A DNA stretch of 64,000 nt from Phytoseiulus persimilis (Eukaryota > Arthropoda > Arachnida > Mesostigmata > Phytoseiidae): positions 17,170,745 to 17,234,744 of the forward strand of contig CM075102.1 of assembly GCA_037576195.1 (NCBI GenBank). The letters are read 5' to 3'. How positions within the stretch are numbered: position 1 is the first letter of the stretch; each line of letters starts with the position of its first letter. This document shows positions 1-13,800 of this stretch, one piece after another. Below the pieces are notes generated by a model. It ran no database searches, was not told the origin of the DNA, and saw nothing but the letters and a program-made list of their open reading frames with translations. A program made the position numbers and the translations under genes.

Positions 1-436
1 ATTGCGGCACGACAGTCCGAACTTGAGCTGAAGCTCGTTCGATTTCGAGTGCAACTTCGTTCTCGGGAACGACCTTGTTGCTGATTCTCATAATCGAGCT
101 GATCAGTTCAGCCCAATCCTAATTCGAACGAGCCAGCCGGTGTCCGATACCTGATTTGCGTTTCCTGATACAAAGCTCCTAATGAGGTTGGTCTCGGAAT
201 TTATCGTGAACAACAAGCCCGTTCTAACAATCCCAGCTTTGGCTACGTGAGCTTGGACGAAGCCCCCGCCACCAGGGGTTGTCTTCGCAGTCTTCAGCTG
301 AACGTCGCTGCTGAAAACTGTTCGTTTCAAGCGACGCGGATGCGACGAACACCCTTCCAGTCGCAACTGCTGAGAACTTCGGTCGTTAGTTGTAATGACA
401 TGCAGGAGTCAGTTCGATCCAATGAGGCGGAAACTG

Positions 437-466
437 CAGATAGATAGATCGGCAGACAGACAGAGG
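437..466. repeat. Microsatellite, GATA then GACA units
   Basis: Short imperfect run of GATA units followed by GACA units, separated by a few bases. It is a simple tandem repeat in otherwise unique sequence. Confidence 0.7.
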
Positions 467-3400
467 CAACGGAAGAGTTCCTGCTTGAGGGAGGGAAGCG
501 ACAAGGCTGAGTGATACGCAGGCGCTCAGAACGACTCCGAGCGAAAAACAACGGGTGGGACGGACAGTCCAACCCATAATTACGAGCAAGAACTCCTTCA
601 CGCGAGAAGTCGGGTGGACTTTTTAATGCAAGCTTTCGAGTCGCCGAGATCGTGTACGTCGTAGTTGTCTTCGCAAACGGTCCCGGGAAGATATATTATC
701 AAATACTCAGAAGACATGTTCAGCCGCGCGCCACCAGAATAATCATCACGACCCAGTATTGCAACTCCCGCCTCTGTTTGATTCTTGCTGAGAACTAAAG
801 CCCCGAGCCAGCTCCCGGCTGAGGCGCTCACCCACGTTGAGAATCAGTTCAGAATCGACGATTGCGAGCACCAGCCTTCACAAACCCGATAGTATCGGAT
901 TCATCTCGATCACTTCGTCGCTCCTTCTCCGAAAACTTGTGCTCGCTCCGACTTTCTCGCCGTGCACTCCAAGCTCCTCCGGAGGAGCAGCACGGCCCGC
1001 CCGCTACTCCACGACACAAAACTTCAGTGGTTTCCTTTGATCTTGTGATTCAGATCCTGATGAGCGACGCTGAATAGCTGGTGTCTGTCGTCAGCATCCA
1101 CAACCGCACACGGCGATACCAACAGCCAAGTTGCTGTAAGGTCCAGCTTGAAATCCATCCAACAAATGTCGACTCCAGGTATTTTCAAGCCTTGTCACTG
1201 AAATATGCGTCGAGGTGCAATAACGCTGGAACGGTTTGGCGCATGGTCGGCTGGAGTGCCGAAACAAATAACCGGTTGAAAAGAACACGGGGACCACTGT
1301 TTCAGCAGGCAGTGCAAATCGATTTCACTTTCTTGAGGTGAGAAAGTCGAGAGAATTCCCTCGAACAATCGCTTTTGCATCACAATTCTGATTTCATTAT
1401 TCTCCATCCCAGGTTCACTGAATCGTTGAAGATTGGATGAGCTTTGAGTTGGCTGAGACCGCTCTCATCGCAATCATTTTCAATTTTTGCTTCGGAAGCT
1501 GATCCAAACGTGGAAGCAATACATCGGACTCCCAGTTTCCATCTACGCGAAACTTCTAGCCTCGCTTGTTCCGTCGGGTCACGCTGGAACAGAGGTGTCC
1601 GCAGACTGGTCGGCAATGCAAACGCAGTGTATCTACACGGTGGTCAAATTAAGTCAGGATTTTTTTTGCCATTCTCATTCTGAATGTTGTTCAGAGCTGT
1701 TTATTTTTCGGCCCAATTTTTTCCGAAGCGTGGCTCAATTACTCGACTGAACTTTGTACCCAACGGTCTCTCGTTCCATTGAAATCTCTATTCTTCGAAA
1801 ATTGGCGAAATGTTTGTCCCCTCGAATTTGGAGGACTCGCTAGGTTTTCACAGGCGGCGCAGCTCTCTGCAGTTCATGAAGTCAGGGCATGAAACAAGCA
1901 GGATTCGGTTTGAAGGCTGCGAGACGAATGATAAAAAGTAGAATCGGATTGGGGCTCCGCAAACCTCCTAGTCGAAGCCCGTATGGCTCGGAAAACGCCC
2001 CACGGGGCTTCGAAGTTCCGCGAAACTCAGGTTGAGAACGGGGTTTGATACGCAATTCGGAACTATCGGGCTGACTCGAGAAAAACAGGTTCCTTCAGCA
2101 AGTCCTCTGAGCTCCGACTACGCTCAGGAGTGAATCGCGGGTTTTCCGCAAATTCCTTGGCAACTGATGCAAGTTCCTTTTTGGTGTGCCCCGGAACTCA
2201 GCAACGCCCGTGGAACCGGGATATCTTCTCCGACGGCTTGATCAGCTACTGAAAATAAGAGGGGTGCGACGCAGACGGGGCCTGATAGGCAGATTCCTAC
2301 CCTCTTCTCCAGGCTCTCCAGTTCGAACTTCTCCCCGCTGTTGTCTTGCACGGAGTATTTTTGTTACGTATGCCAGTTGACGTGCGCGTCCCACTCGGTC
2401 GCAGCTCCCGCTCCAGTTGATCCACAACGCATTGACGACTTAAGGGCACGACGTGTTAGGCAGAAACCCCATCGCCCAGGTTGATTTCGATAACCACAGA
2501 CCTTCGTCACCTTGACTCACACATTCTTCGCCATCAAAACCACTCGCTGGCGGTTCCTTATTGCACCGATGCCCCGTATTAATAGCTCCGAGACTTCCAT
2601 CGGAAGAGATGGCTGGGAGGAGGGCGAGTTATCCGGGATTTCTGCGACGAAGGAGCTCAGTGTGGAACAAACTGTTTCTTGTCGGCTTCGAGTGGAACGC
2701 CCTGCGCTCTCTTTGAATGAGCTACGCCAGAAGTTTTTATATCGATGTTCCCGCGGAAACGAGGATTCCAGAGCCCAGCGAGCTAATTCAGTGCAGTTAC
2801 AGACTTTTCGAGTTACGTTCATGACTGCCTCGTAGCAGGTATGAGCTTCAGGGAGTTTTTACTGGAGGCCTTGGACTCTTCTGGTCAGTCCTGGGCACGA
2901 GGGAACTTCCCCAGGCCGAAAATGGCGGCAACGCATGCGTGCACTCGCCAGCGGAGCGACGACGATTCCAGTGGCGAGGCGGAGGAAAAAAGCCAGTCAC
3001 AGATACAGAAGTGACACTAAGAGTCTGCCTAACACTAAGACTGTCACTCGGTATGACGTATAAGTCCCGTCCAGCGTCGGTCCCACGAGGATAAACTTTT
3101 AAATGAATCGGACTGACGTCATAGCAGGATCGTAACGCGCCCATTGGAAACATGAGATCTGTCACACGAAATCAAAGTCAAGAACAAGCTGCTCTGTCAA
3201 AGCCACTCCTCGTTGAGAGAACGGTCCAGTTCCTCCGGAACGTTCTCGAAAACAGCTCCGTCGTTGGCATAACATCTGAAAAACTGCAGCCTGCCATTCT
3301 TTTAGGGGCTTCGAAGGATAGTCAGACCGAAGCTCAACGGTTTCCGGGGAGTTCCGGAGAGGAATCAGGTGAAACATCAGTTATAATGTAGCAGGTGACC

Positions 3401-6400
3401 TGTCTAACCGCCTCATCGGGTTAGTGTTGGCGTTGGAAATACCGACCCTTCAACTCACTAGGCTAGATTTGTGACTGTCGCCCGTTTATTTCGCACCTTC
3501 GATGTAATATTCCCTGCTTCGCCCTCTCAGTAATCTGGGCTGCTTACTTCAAAGCGAGCAGACGAACTCACGTGTCTGTTTGTCACATCGTCACCATTAC
3601 GAAACTATACCGCATCAGAAACAGCTCCATTACGGTCCTGCAACGAGACCACTCCGATAGAAAGGAAAAAAAAAAACGAATCGATACCTGCATTCGGTAT
3701 CGGACGCATCTAGAAATCGATTCCTTTCCCGAGTAGAGGGCCAGATACCCGGTCCGCCGGGAAGGGAAGATAGCAGTCCATTCAAGCGAAGATGTACACA
3801 GAGAAATGATAGCTGCGGTCTTCCGAAGCGGTTTCGTAGACTCCAGGTGGCTGGACTCGGGAATCCCAGACTCACTTGCGGAACACATCATGAGCTTGAA
3901 ACCTTCCAGCTCATCATGTCGATTTGTTATTTTCTTTTCGGGCGGAACGACCCTTAAAGGAGAGACTTTATGATTCACAATAGGAGTTGTGAGTGCGAAG
4001 GGAAAGAAGTAATGACAATGCGGGGAGATAGGAGAGCCGTAGGAGAAAACGCCCCAATCGAGAGCCGCTTAGGGTGCACCAAAATCATGATGGATGCCTA
4101 GGAGGTTCACATATTCGTAACGTTCTTCGTTCATATTGCAAACTGTTCATGGCCTGACACTCTCGAAATTCGGAACGGACCCACTATGTCTAGGACTCGA
4201 GGGATCTTGCGCAAATCTGAAACGGGATGCGTTCCATATATATATCATGATTCATGAACACGGCGTACTCCACACTGAGATTGGTTCCGACGCGTGACCG
4301 TTCCATGGGTGTCCTACGTGATTTCGTGGATGACCCGGGGGAACGTGAAAGCCCGGAGAGGTAGTTGTCTCTACTGCATTGATTCTCCGATGAGAATGAT
4401 AGAGTCACGTGTGGAATGACGGGGCTCGATGTGTCTGCCGAGCCATCAGACTGAAGCGAGGAGCCATGCGCGAAAGAGTTTGATCGAGAGAGCTGCAAGA
4501 GGTGTAGGCTGTCCCTATACGAAAGCTGATCTCAATAGAGAAGCCTCGAAGCTCTCCTGTGGGGTTCTGGTTCGCATCGGGATCGACGCGGGAGGCTCCC
4601 CATCGTTTCGGCGGCTCGCGAGCGCGAGAGTGAGAGCGACGAACCAGAACGCTGAAGAGCCCAAACCCGAGCCTGAGAGGATGACTTCTAGCCGTCAGGA
4701 AGGATGTTCAACCAGACCATTTCATCATACCGAGGGTATCCGCCTCCCCAAAGCGTGAGTACCCTATGGATCATCTCATAAACATATAGGTCCAATGTAT
4801 GAGAGGGATTGCGTTGACTGTGATGTCCAGAATCAGCGATGGGAACGACTCAGCAAGCCAGATCGGCACCCGGTGGGGCTTTGGAATGCGTGCAGCGCGC
4901 TGCAAGTTGGGAGTAAACGTGAGAAGTATTTTCGGGATGTCACAGTAATTTTACCAGCGTCTCAATGTACCAGATGAGAAGCAAAACTGAGCCCTCCTCC
5001 AATCCCCCTCTACGCTCTGCTTTCGACCCGGAGCTCTAAAGCATTCTCTGCAATCGAAGTTTGCCGACGAAATCTCTCGCGCGCATCTGTGTATTGATTT
5101 CGGAAAACTCTCTCCATATTCGTTGCTGCGCCCCCAGATTTCGAACATGACTGTTGACAAACTCCCGACATCTGGTTTCTGGGTTTCTACTCGAAAGACC
5201 TACATATTCATATTTCAGAGGACGAGAGTGCACGAATAAGCTCTTCTGCAGTTTACTCAACGTGTCCTTGTGGAGAACAGCTCCCGTTGATGAAGGCCAT
5301 CAAAACCAAGGTTCGGAACAAACCGGAAGCTGCCACTTCACCTCGCTCAGCTGGGGATTCATTTCAATGATTGAATTCGAAGATATCGGGAGTGAGCGCA
5401 TTCGTGGTGTCGTCATTGCCGCGACGGTCCTTAAGCGGGGGTGCGAGTCAAACTCGGGTGCCCGTCAACTGGACTTCGCCGTCAAACGGGCCACAGGGGC
5501 CTCTACCTGATCTCACCGATTTCCCCCGCACGATTTCGAGTGCGCTGGCTGTTGCTCTGCTCGCTCGTCCGAGCCCTAACCTCACCCAATCTCCCAGCCC
5601 GCTTCAAGTCCGCTCGGAAGTTGACGGCGAGGCCCAGTTGACGGCGGAGCCCAGTTGACGCGCTCCCGTCGAATTAGACATCTTAGTTCCGCCGAGTCGT
5701 GCATGAATCGCTCAAGGTTCAAGAGCTGCACCCTCGCAATTGCGTTCTATGGCGCGTTAGGTGAGGGATTGTCGAAGATTCTGCTGGGATTCATCCGAGG
5801 TTTTACGGAAAAAGCGCGGAATCGGTGCGGGCTCCTCCTGGTCTCAACGAGCGAGGCGACACACAGAAGTTGTTCCGACTCATTGGGGACCTCGCCCGAC
5901 GCTAAACTGAACAAGACAAATCTCCCCTCAGGGGTATCCCGTCTTACAGCTGGAAAAGGAACGTCAGGCGCCAGTGGCTTTGGTGAACCACTCCCTACCG
6001 ATGTTCTGTGAAACCAACCTAAATGCACAGACGAAGACAACAGACCCTCGGGGGACACGCCTCGATGCGTTCGAAGGCGAAGAGGTGCCCGGACATGGAG
6101 CTCAGGTGTGGCAAGTTCTACGCCTCAGGATGGGCTAGTTCTCGCTGCAAGGTTCTCGAATGACAGTGGGAAAATTTTTAGCGCTGCTTCGGTTAATTTC
6201 GAAACATAACCGCTGAATCGAATTCTCTGCGTGGAACATAGAGTGAATGGAGGGGGAGGTAGAACGTGCGTGTTACCGACGCAAAAATACATCATCTAGC
6301 TGTCCTGGGTCCAGTTTGGCTTCCAGCTCTCCCTCCTCCGCTGTCGAGTGCGCGAAGTCATCCGGACGAATCAGATCGAAGCTGATTCGAACTGGAAGCG

Positions 6401-7270
6401 TTCCATTAGCTCTGTCGATAACGGTGCGACGACTGCGAGTAGTTACGATCCCAAGAGTCGTTCTAATCAGATCCATCACCCGGCTCTCCATCATTATTGA
6501 TCGCTAATTACGAATTTCCATAATTATCAAGGATTCAATCTCGCGTTCGTCCAACCCCCCAACCGCATTTGCTGCGCTTTCGCGCAGAACGGTGCGGGCT
6601 CCACCTGGGGGGAATGAACAAGAACTGGATGAAGTTAAGGAGACTCTCCATAAGAAACGGGGCCATCCGAATCGATGCAACCCTGCGCGATAACTGATTT
6701 GGTCTTCAAGTTTCATTTGTGGTTGAAAAAACGAAGTTGTCGCAGTGGTTTTCTTGTTGCGATCATCAATCCGACCCATGAGAATTTTTGTGGAAGACAC
6801 GTAGCTCTCGATCGATGAATCTTAAAAGAGAGAAACGGCTGGTGAATATTCTTCAAACGAGGGTCTAGGCCCTAGACTGGAATGATCACGATCGGACAAG
6901 AGAACCACTGCGACATTTTCGTTGTTTTTGCCCAGAAACAAAGCTCAGGGACCTAGTTTGTAATCGCGCAGGGAGCTGGACCTCGCGCGCTGGAAAAATA
7001 TCGGAATATTGTGTAATCACTCGCTTGGGAGAATACGGTGGAAGCCCCCTCAGCATGCAGGAGAGTCTTCGGTGAGGATTGGAGCCGAAATATAGATTGT
7101 AGCCCAAGATGGATATGCAACGCAGGGATATCCTAGGGGTGGGTATCGGCTCCATTGGAAATAAATGAATTCTTCATCTGCTGTTACTCTCGCGTTCTGC
7201 CCTGTTCTCCGAGAGCAGTGAGAGTAAATGTGTGCAGATGAGTTCGCTTTCGAATGCTCTCCATGCGTTC

Positions 7271-7284
7271 CGGTAGTGTTTTTT
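7271..7284. repeat. Poly-T tract
   Basis: An uninterrupted run of about a dozen T residues. No adjacent target-site duplication or retroposon body was recognised, so it is reported only as a homopolymer. Confidence 0.7.
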
Positions 7285-7878
7285 TTTTTTTGGAAGCCAT
7301 TAACGGAGAGGCGGTCGTCATTCAGCTAGCTTTTGGTGTTCGCCGCTTCTGGGTTCTATTTGAAGAGACTCGGCGGTCGCAGGACAATGGGATTGTGCGT
7401 GCCGTCGCATGCGCATGAATATTTGTTCACCAAGGAACGCTCCATATTGATTCCCGTTTGCTAGAAGTGATTTCTCCGAGGACACTTGGAATTCTGGTCG
7501 GTGGTCGCGGCCACGATTTCCAAAATGAGCCGACCACATCGGCAGATCGAATCTTGATTCTCGCAACTCTGAAAGCCTTGAGCAGGCTCCAGATGTGTCG
7601 TGCCTCTCAACGCGAATAACGAGACGAATTAGCAGTCGCAGCATTGCGCCAGCTCCTTCCTCAGTCGAAGAACACTTTCTTGGTACCAATGACGTCTCGG
7701 GCAAGGATTCTTCAGGAGAGTGCGCTCGTCAGTGTGACATGCGCAATGTCGATTCCTAGCCGTATCAGAGGAAGCTCCTTCCATATGGTTCCATTCGGTG
7801 GCTGCAGAGTCGGTCGTCTCCTTGGAGCGCTGTTCATGCTCAGCTCGTTGTTACTAGGTCGTTATAGTCGCTTGTGCT

Positions 7879-7894
7879 GTCGTCGTCGTCGTCG
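7879..7894. repeat. GTC trinucleotide microsatellite
   Basis: About five consecutive GTC/CGT units. A similar but longer GTC-rich tract occurs at 54.1 kb. Confidence 0.75.
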
Positions 7895-10629
7895 AGTCCG
7901 TGAATAAGGCACGTCCCATTTGCCGTGCATTAATAGAGCCTCGCCAGCCTGGGGATGCTCATTAAACACCGGACGTCCATTACATCGTGGAAAAATCGAC
8001 CAATCAGCTCAAAAACACTTCCACTGCTTTCGAATTCCCCGGAGCGCAAGATCGTCACTCTCAGAGCGTACGACGGAATGAAGATGTCGTGCGCTCTTCC
8101 ACTGCCCTGCGATGGCCTAATAAGGCCAAAGATTCTCCGATACTCGGCTTCATCCAATAATCGCTCAAATTACGAGGCCTAAAAATCCCGCTGAAGAGAA
8201 ACCTCCTTCTCGATTCTTTTCGCAAAAATCGTAGAAAATAATATATGATATGAGTATGAGTATGAGCCAAGCTCGCTGTGAGTCAAGTTCGTTCCCCGGA
8301 AAGGCTGGTATCTGGAAAGCTCACTACGTCCAGATTTGGGGTATTTCAAGGGAACGGATTAGAGGAAATTTCCAGTAAAACGAGGAAGATCGATGGCTCG
8401 GGTTCCAAAGGCCTCCTAGGTGCGTTTGCCTTGTCCAAGTGTCCTAAGGGAAGAATAGTGAAAATAGGAACTCCAGGCTGGTCCGGAACCGGCGGAAGTC
8501 CCGAACGGAGTTGAGTGGACCTGACAATCTCTGATGAAAATAAATTGCTCCTGACTGCAGATCAAGGGCGCGTCGCATTCGACCTCCTTGACATCGGACG
8601 TTCTGCACGGAACAGAGGCAGAGCGCGATCTCACAGACTGACTTCGTCCGCGCTAACGAATGATACAGAAGTTGGGGCGATACTCCTTCGACAACCACAT
8701 GGAGCTTAATTTCCTCGACTCTCTTGCGGCTTTCTCATCCTGGCTGTCGTGGGGATTTTTTTTGCTAAGAAACGTATTATTTGTAAGGATGGAGGACATC
8801 GGGGGATTTTCCCAGCTTCGAATGAAGACTGGCTCCGCTGGAAAGTCACGGTCAAGCCGAGTCAGCAGTCGCGATGCTCGTAATCGGATGCGATCGCTGA
8901 AATTAAAGTGATGACTTTGAGCGTGACTGAATTGTGTTTCCGCGGAGTCGTGGCGAAGCGGGGTTGTTACGACCAGAATGGTGGCTGTGACCTGGCCCAC
9001 GTCAGAATTTCATCATCGCTATCGATGACCAAGGAGTGAAGAAGTGGACTCCTCATCGGATTCTTCATCAAGTAATTACGAGCTTCCCAAGTGCTGGAGT
9101 CCCATAAGCCGCTGTGCGCATCCTCATAGTCTCCGGAAAGTCATACTGGAGCTATGCCTCTGCCGGAGCTTCGCCGCGAGCTAAACATATTGTAAGACTC
9201 CGATTCATTCCGCCATTTTATTTCGCTTTCGGGCTGGAGCGTTTTCCTGGGCTTACGACCTGTGTGGAGGGTCCCCAACGTTCGTGGGCAAGGGAGATCG
9301 ATCTTTCATGAAAGTCTGAGTGAGTCACCCCCTCCCACAGCTCAGATTCTCCGTGTGCGACGACTCGATGCCCGGCATCCCTTCTCAGGAAGACTCATCT
9401 GAATTTAGCGCGGAAACGGCCTGCTGTCTCTTATCTCTGTAGAGAATATCTGACGGAGGCAGGGAAAGCACGCTGTAGAAGGGAGACTTGCTGATATAGC
9501 AAGGTAGGTTTCGACGAGGTCGACAAGCGTGAGCGGAACATTTCTTCCTCGATCGTCCTCGAACCTCCCCCCACCGGATAGCGGTATCAGGATCATCGAA
9601 GACTCGGGCTCGTTGTTCATCGCTCTGCCGATGATTTGCCTCGTGTATTCCATTTCGCAGCCCGCTTCCGAGCAAATATCTCGGAGGTGGAGACCCGCGC
9701 ATATTTATTCCATTTCCTTGGCACCTAAAGAAGTCTAATTTTCGAGTCGTTTCTTCGAGGTATTCTGATCCTCGTCATATTCACCCTCTTCTCAGGAACA
9801 TCAGTTTGATCGATGAAGACCTTTTGCTTCTTTGTTCTGATCCCATCACAGATACCTCTTCCGCTTTTCGCGTTGCCCCAGGAACATATTCGTGGCGTGG
9901 CAGCTGCGTCCCAGCAAGAAAGCACGGCAGAGCTCACGGGTGGAAGTCCCAGAGAAACTGATTCGTGCGTCACAGTTGCCAGTCCGCAGCGCCTTTCGTC
10001 GAAACTTGTCGGATCCGGCTTCCATGGCGGAGAATAGGAAGAAGCGGCGCCCACAGGAATCATATTGCTTTCCGGGATACGAATTGGTACGTCAAGAAAT
10101 GTCCTCAGTGTGACTGACAGGTCTGCTTTTCGCCATCTTCTTCCATTCGGCTCGAATTCAGTTTCTTGCAAAGCTGTCGGCCCTCCCAAATAAGAGTGCC
10201 GACTAGCTCCTAGCTCAGTGGGATACGTGAGTAATTTGACTATTCCTCGTTATGATTCGCGCACACACGTGTTTAGGACAGAAAACAATACTCGTGTGGT
10301 TACTTCTCGTATAACGAACCGCTCCTCTCATTCAAGACTAGTTAGTCTTTAAAGTGATTCGGATTGAGTCGGAAGTCCTGCGGACAAAAGGAGTCCCAAA
10401 ACCGGTCGAATCCTAAGCCAGAAGTATTTGCGTTACAATACCGGCGATGATCATGGATGAGCCGTTTTCAGGTGAGGAAATTCCCAATATAGAGGGGGTT
10501 TCTGGAGTCGATATGAGGAACGTATATACGCGCTTGCGACAGTGGAAGTAGCTATTGTGTGGGCTGCACCCCCCATTGGGGGCATCGATAAGAGGACTGT
10601 GATGAAATCCTTCCAGAAAACGTGTACTT

Positions 10630-10850
10630 CCTGACGAGGGGTCGCAGAGCCGGGCCTGATACCCGGTTCTGGGTACCAGGCCCGTGGACCCGCGTACCCG
10701 GTTCCGGACCCGGGTTGGACCGAATCCGAAGTTGGACCTCCGTCGCCCAACTACCGATCCAAAGAGTTTATTTCGGGGTCGATCCGACCATATTTTTTGG
10801 AGTCCGTAGACCCGGCCACCCGAGGCCAGACCCGGGTACCCGGTTCGACA
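10630..10850. repeat. GC-rich palindromic minisatellite-like patch
   Basis: The segment repeats variants of ACCCGG, GGTACC and GGACCCGGG in both orientations, giving a locally palindromic sequence. It encloses, at about 10772-10810, one copy of the ~45-bp unit recognised by its core GGGGTCGATCCGACCATA, which is the building block of the arrays at 15.1-15.6 and 18.5-18.6 kb. This is probably a fragment of the same family of inverted-repeat mobile elements. No intact ends or target-site duplication could be defined. Confidence 0.5.
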
Positions 10851-10859
10851 GGTTGCATA

Positions 10860-13800
10860 CTACTTGGTCTTGCCGTCTCATCATCAATATCGCTGGCCCT
10901 GTGTGCGCATGAGAGTTGCGTTCGGGGAACTTATTTCACCCGAGCTCGTATTCGGTGGAGGAATCATAGTTGAAGGGACGCGAGGTACGGCATCAAGGTC
11001 ACTTTTTGTTCTCGAAATTCCTCGAAAAAGCGAATCGACGATTTTTGGAATTCTCTGTCGTGCAGTGCCCTCCAAGCGCACGGATATTTCCTTCGAGTGA
11101 GCCTCACGAAGCGGGACGGGTTCTCAAAGGGTGTTTGCATTTCTTAGAGCAATATTTTGGACCTCTCATGAGGAGCTGTTAGGTCTCAACGAAGGTTAAG
11201 CGCAGCGTTCACAGCTGGTTACGCCGATGATGAACATCCTGTGGGCATCAAGGCCGGTGGAGTTGAAAGCAAAAATGCTCAAGTTGCGAGCGGAGACGCT
11301 GCCTACGTGGAAAGTGAATGGCGAATGCGGACGCCTGCATCGAGTTGAAAGCATTCAGGACTATCAATAAACTTACCAGCATCATCGAATCGGAATCGAC
11401 CGTTCAAAATGTTCTTGTACGATCACGAGATTGATGTTGTTTCTTCATCCCGCGCTTTCACTTACATTTCATCACGTGCGTTTTACACCGACCTCTAACT
11501 TTAGGATCAAACGCAGAGCTTCCCGAAAGAAGTGAGGGCTGAGCGAAAATTTCTTCAAGGGCGTGACATGTGGATGAAGAAACTAAAACAACACTCTCGT
11601 CGACTCGCACATTCTGCAATCCATAGCAAAGGGAATGAAATTCTGTACTAGCAAATTATAAGGCATGGTTTTGTGCTGCTTCTACACTGCACTTAGTTCC
11701 TTCTGCTATACGAAGGGCATCCTCGATCAGTGGAGTCATGAGTCTTGGGAGCACACATGTGGATCATGATAAGGGATTTGATTGGAATATCGGCCCAAGA
11801 ACCTCTTGGAAAGTCTTCGCTTCTCACGATCACATTCCGACAAGCGGTGAACAGATGGCGTACTCTCTACGGCGATAACGGGAATCTCGGATATGTACGC
11901 GTTGGCGATCTATGAAATGACAGGTTACTTTGACGGCGCGCAGCATCCAAAAGTTGGCCGTTCTGATTACTCGTTGAATCGCTGGTTCGCATTATCTGCG
12001 CTCCAGAGCCGGTCGATGTATCCACCGGTTGTATAGTCAACTGGTGGAGCTGCCCCGGAAAAAAGGTCACGCTGACACGGAGTGTCCGACCACTCAGTCA
12101 CTCTCTCGCTTCAGAAACAGTTCCGATGGTGGCCATTCCATTCTTCTCGGGGCAACGCTCGAATCAATAGCACAGCCTAAGGCCGGCAAACCCCCGGTGC
12201 CCGCATTCTCATCTCCGAATGTCCGGCGCGGCTAGTTCGGCCTACGAAGAAGAGATGATTGTGGAAAGAGAGAGAAATCCATCAACAAATGAAAAGAGTT
12301 TCCAGTGAGCAGCAAGTGGGTTTTCAATCCCCGATGGAAACGGAAGTGGAGCGATCCCAACCGTCCGGATCCCTCGGACCTTGCAGTCCCGAAGTTCCCG
12401 TCTAAAATTCCACGGGGCTCGGAGAGCGAAACTCTCGAGTCCAGGGGGTCCTCGAGGCGGGTGAGTGGGACAACGGGTTCGGCCAAAGATAAGGCCGCTG
12501 ATCACAGATGAAAAGCGGGGCTGCCGAAAAGCGGCCATAGCTCAGCATATTAGCGCGAGAACCAATCGGGGTTTCTAGGAAGTACTGCGTCCGCATTTCT
12601 GCTCCCTCGGAGGTTTGCTGCATGCAGATTCCCCGAATTTCCCTGCCTGGCTTGGAGATCAAATGCAAATCTCCCTAACGTGGATTCAATATCATCTTGT
12701 TCGTCGACGACAACAGAGATTCCGACTGCGACACGCGAGAACAGTGTTCACAGAGTCTCTTTGTACGTGGCTTGAATTAGAAATTTCAGAAGAACATAGA
12801 GGTCTCGAACTTTCGATCCGAGCCCTTCTCAGCCATGGGGCCGACGGAAGCAAGCCACGTTATCCTCTATGGCATTAAGTATGCGTCGAAAGAGCTGCAC
12901 GTATTCGACTCGTGGAGCTTTTCGCTTTCTTCGAGTCGTAACTCATACATGTAGGGTTTTGCCGTCGCGTAGTTTTTCTCTGCCCCAGCTCCTCGCGCAT
13001 ATGTATTCCCCGAATAGACTGAGAATTCTACGTCCGTATCAAACAGAGCTGATCTTGTTTGCGCGCTAGTGTTTGCTGTGACGTGAGTAACGATATATGC
13101 CCGACCGACCAAGCTCGGCAAACATGCGACCACTGTCGACTGACCTCAAAAAGTCACATGGTACTGCAGGCACACCGGACTATCATTGTTTAATGAGACA
13201 CCGCCGGAGCGGAGGACAACAACCGAGAAATGAGAGCCGCATAAATGCGATGAGAGCGGACTCAACTTGAGGGATTTCCCGTGAATGTCATGGTGCAGAT
13301 CTACTGTTCCTCGAGTCGAACAGCCGGGCGTCCGGTCAAAAATATTGCACGTACTAGCTTTATCTGGCCAGATGAAGGTCAACAAGAAATATTTGCGTAT
13401 CACCGGAACCAAATGATGAATGGTTTCCTCTCGTGCTACGCGGGTCGTTGGAGGAATCCCGAGAAAGTCATTGTACTGCTGCATCTCTGCCCGAGGTGAT
13501 TCCTCAATCCAGCCAACGAGAGCGATTTGTTCGACAGAGTCAGAGGGACAGAATATGGAACGTCAAGCGCGCTACTCCCAACCTAAAAGCCAAACCTTTT
13601 TAAGATGTGCATAGAGCAGGATCAAAACTCCACTGGAGGGACTTCGAAAGACCATGTTACCATCTCGGCTGCTTCCCAACCTCTGGATACTGAACACGTA
13701 TGGCTTCGTTCAACCAGCCGAAAACGCCGTAGTTTCGGACAAGGTTTCCATCCATTGATCAAGCCTGAACTTGAACACTCGCTCTCGGATTCCATTCCAT

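Larger units (their letters stand above)
1..10620. other. Intergenic DNA, no recognisable gene
   Basis: I read both strands and found no domain, no credible exon chain and no RNA gene. Open frames up to about 160 codons occur (for example on the minus strand around 3583-4060 and 9725-10189), but none shows a recognisable family, and frames of that length are expected by chance in DNA of about 50% GC. Distal regulatory sequence or short unassembled exons cannot be excluded. Confidence 0.5.

Noticed and set aside
10205-10290. tRNA-like A-box (TAGCTCAGTGGGA)
   Set aside because: No matching B-box (GGTTCGANTCC-like) follows at a usable distance and no cloverleaf can be drawn.
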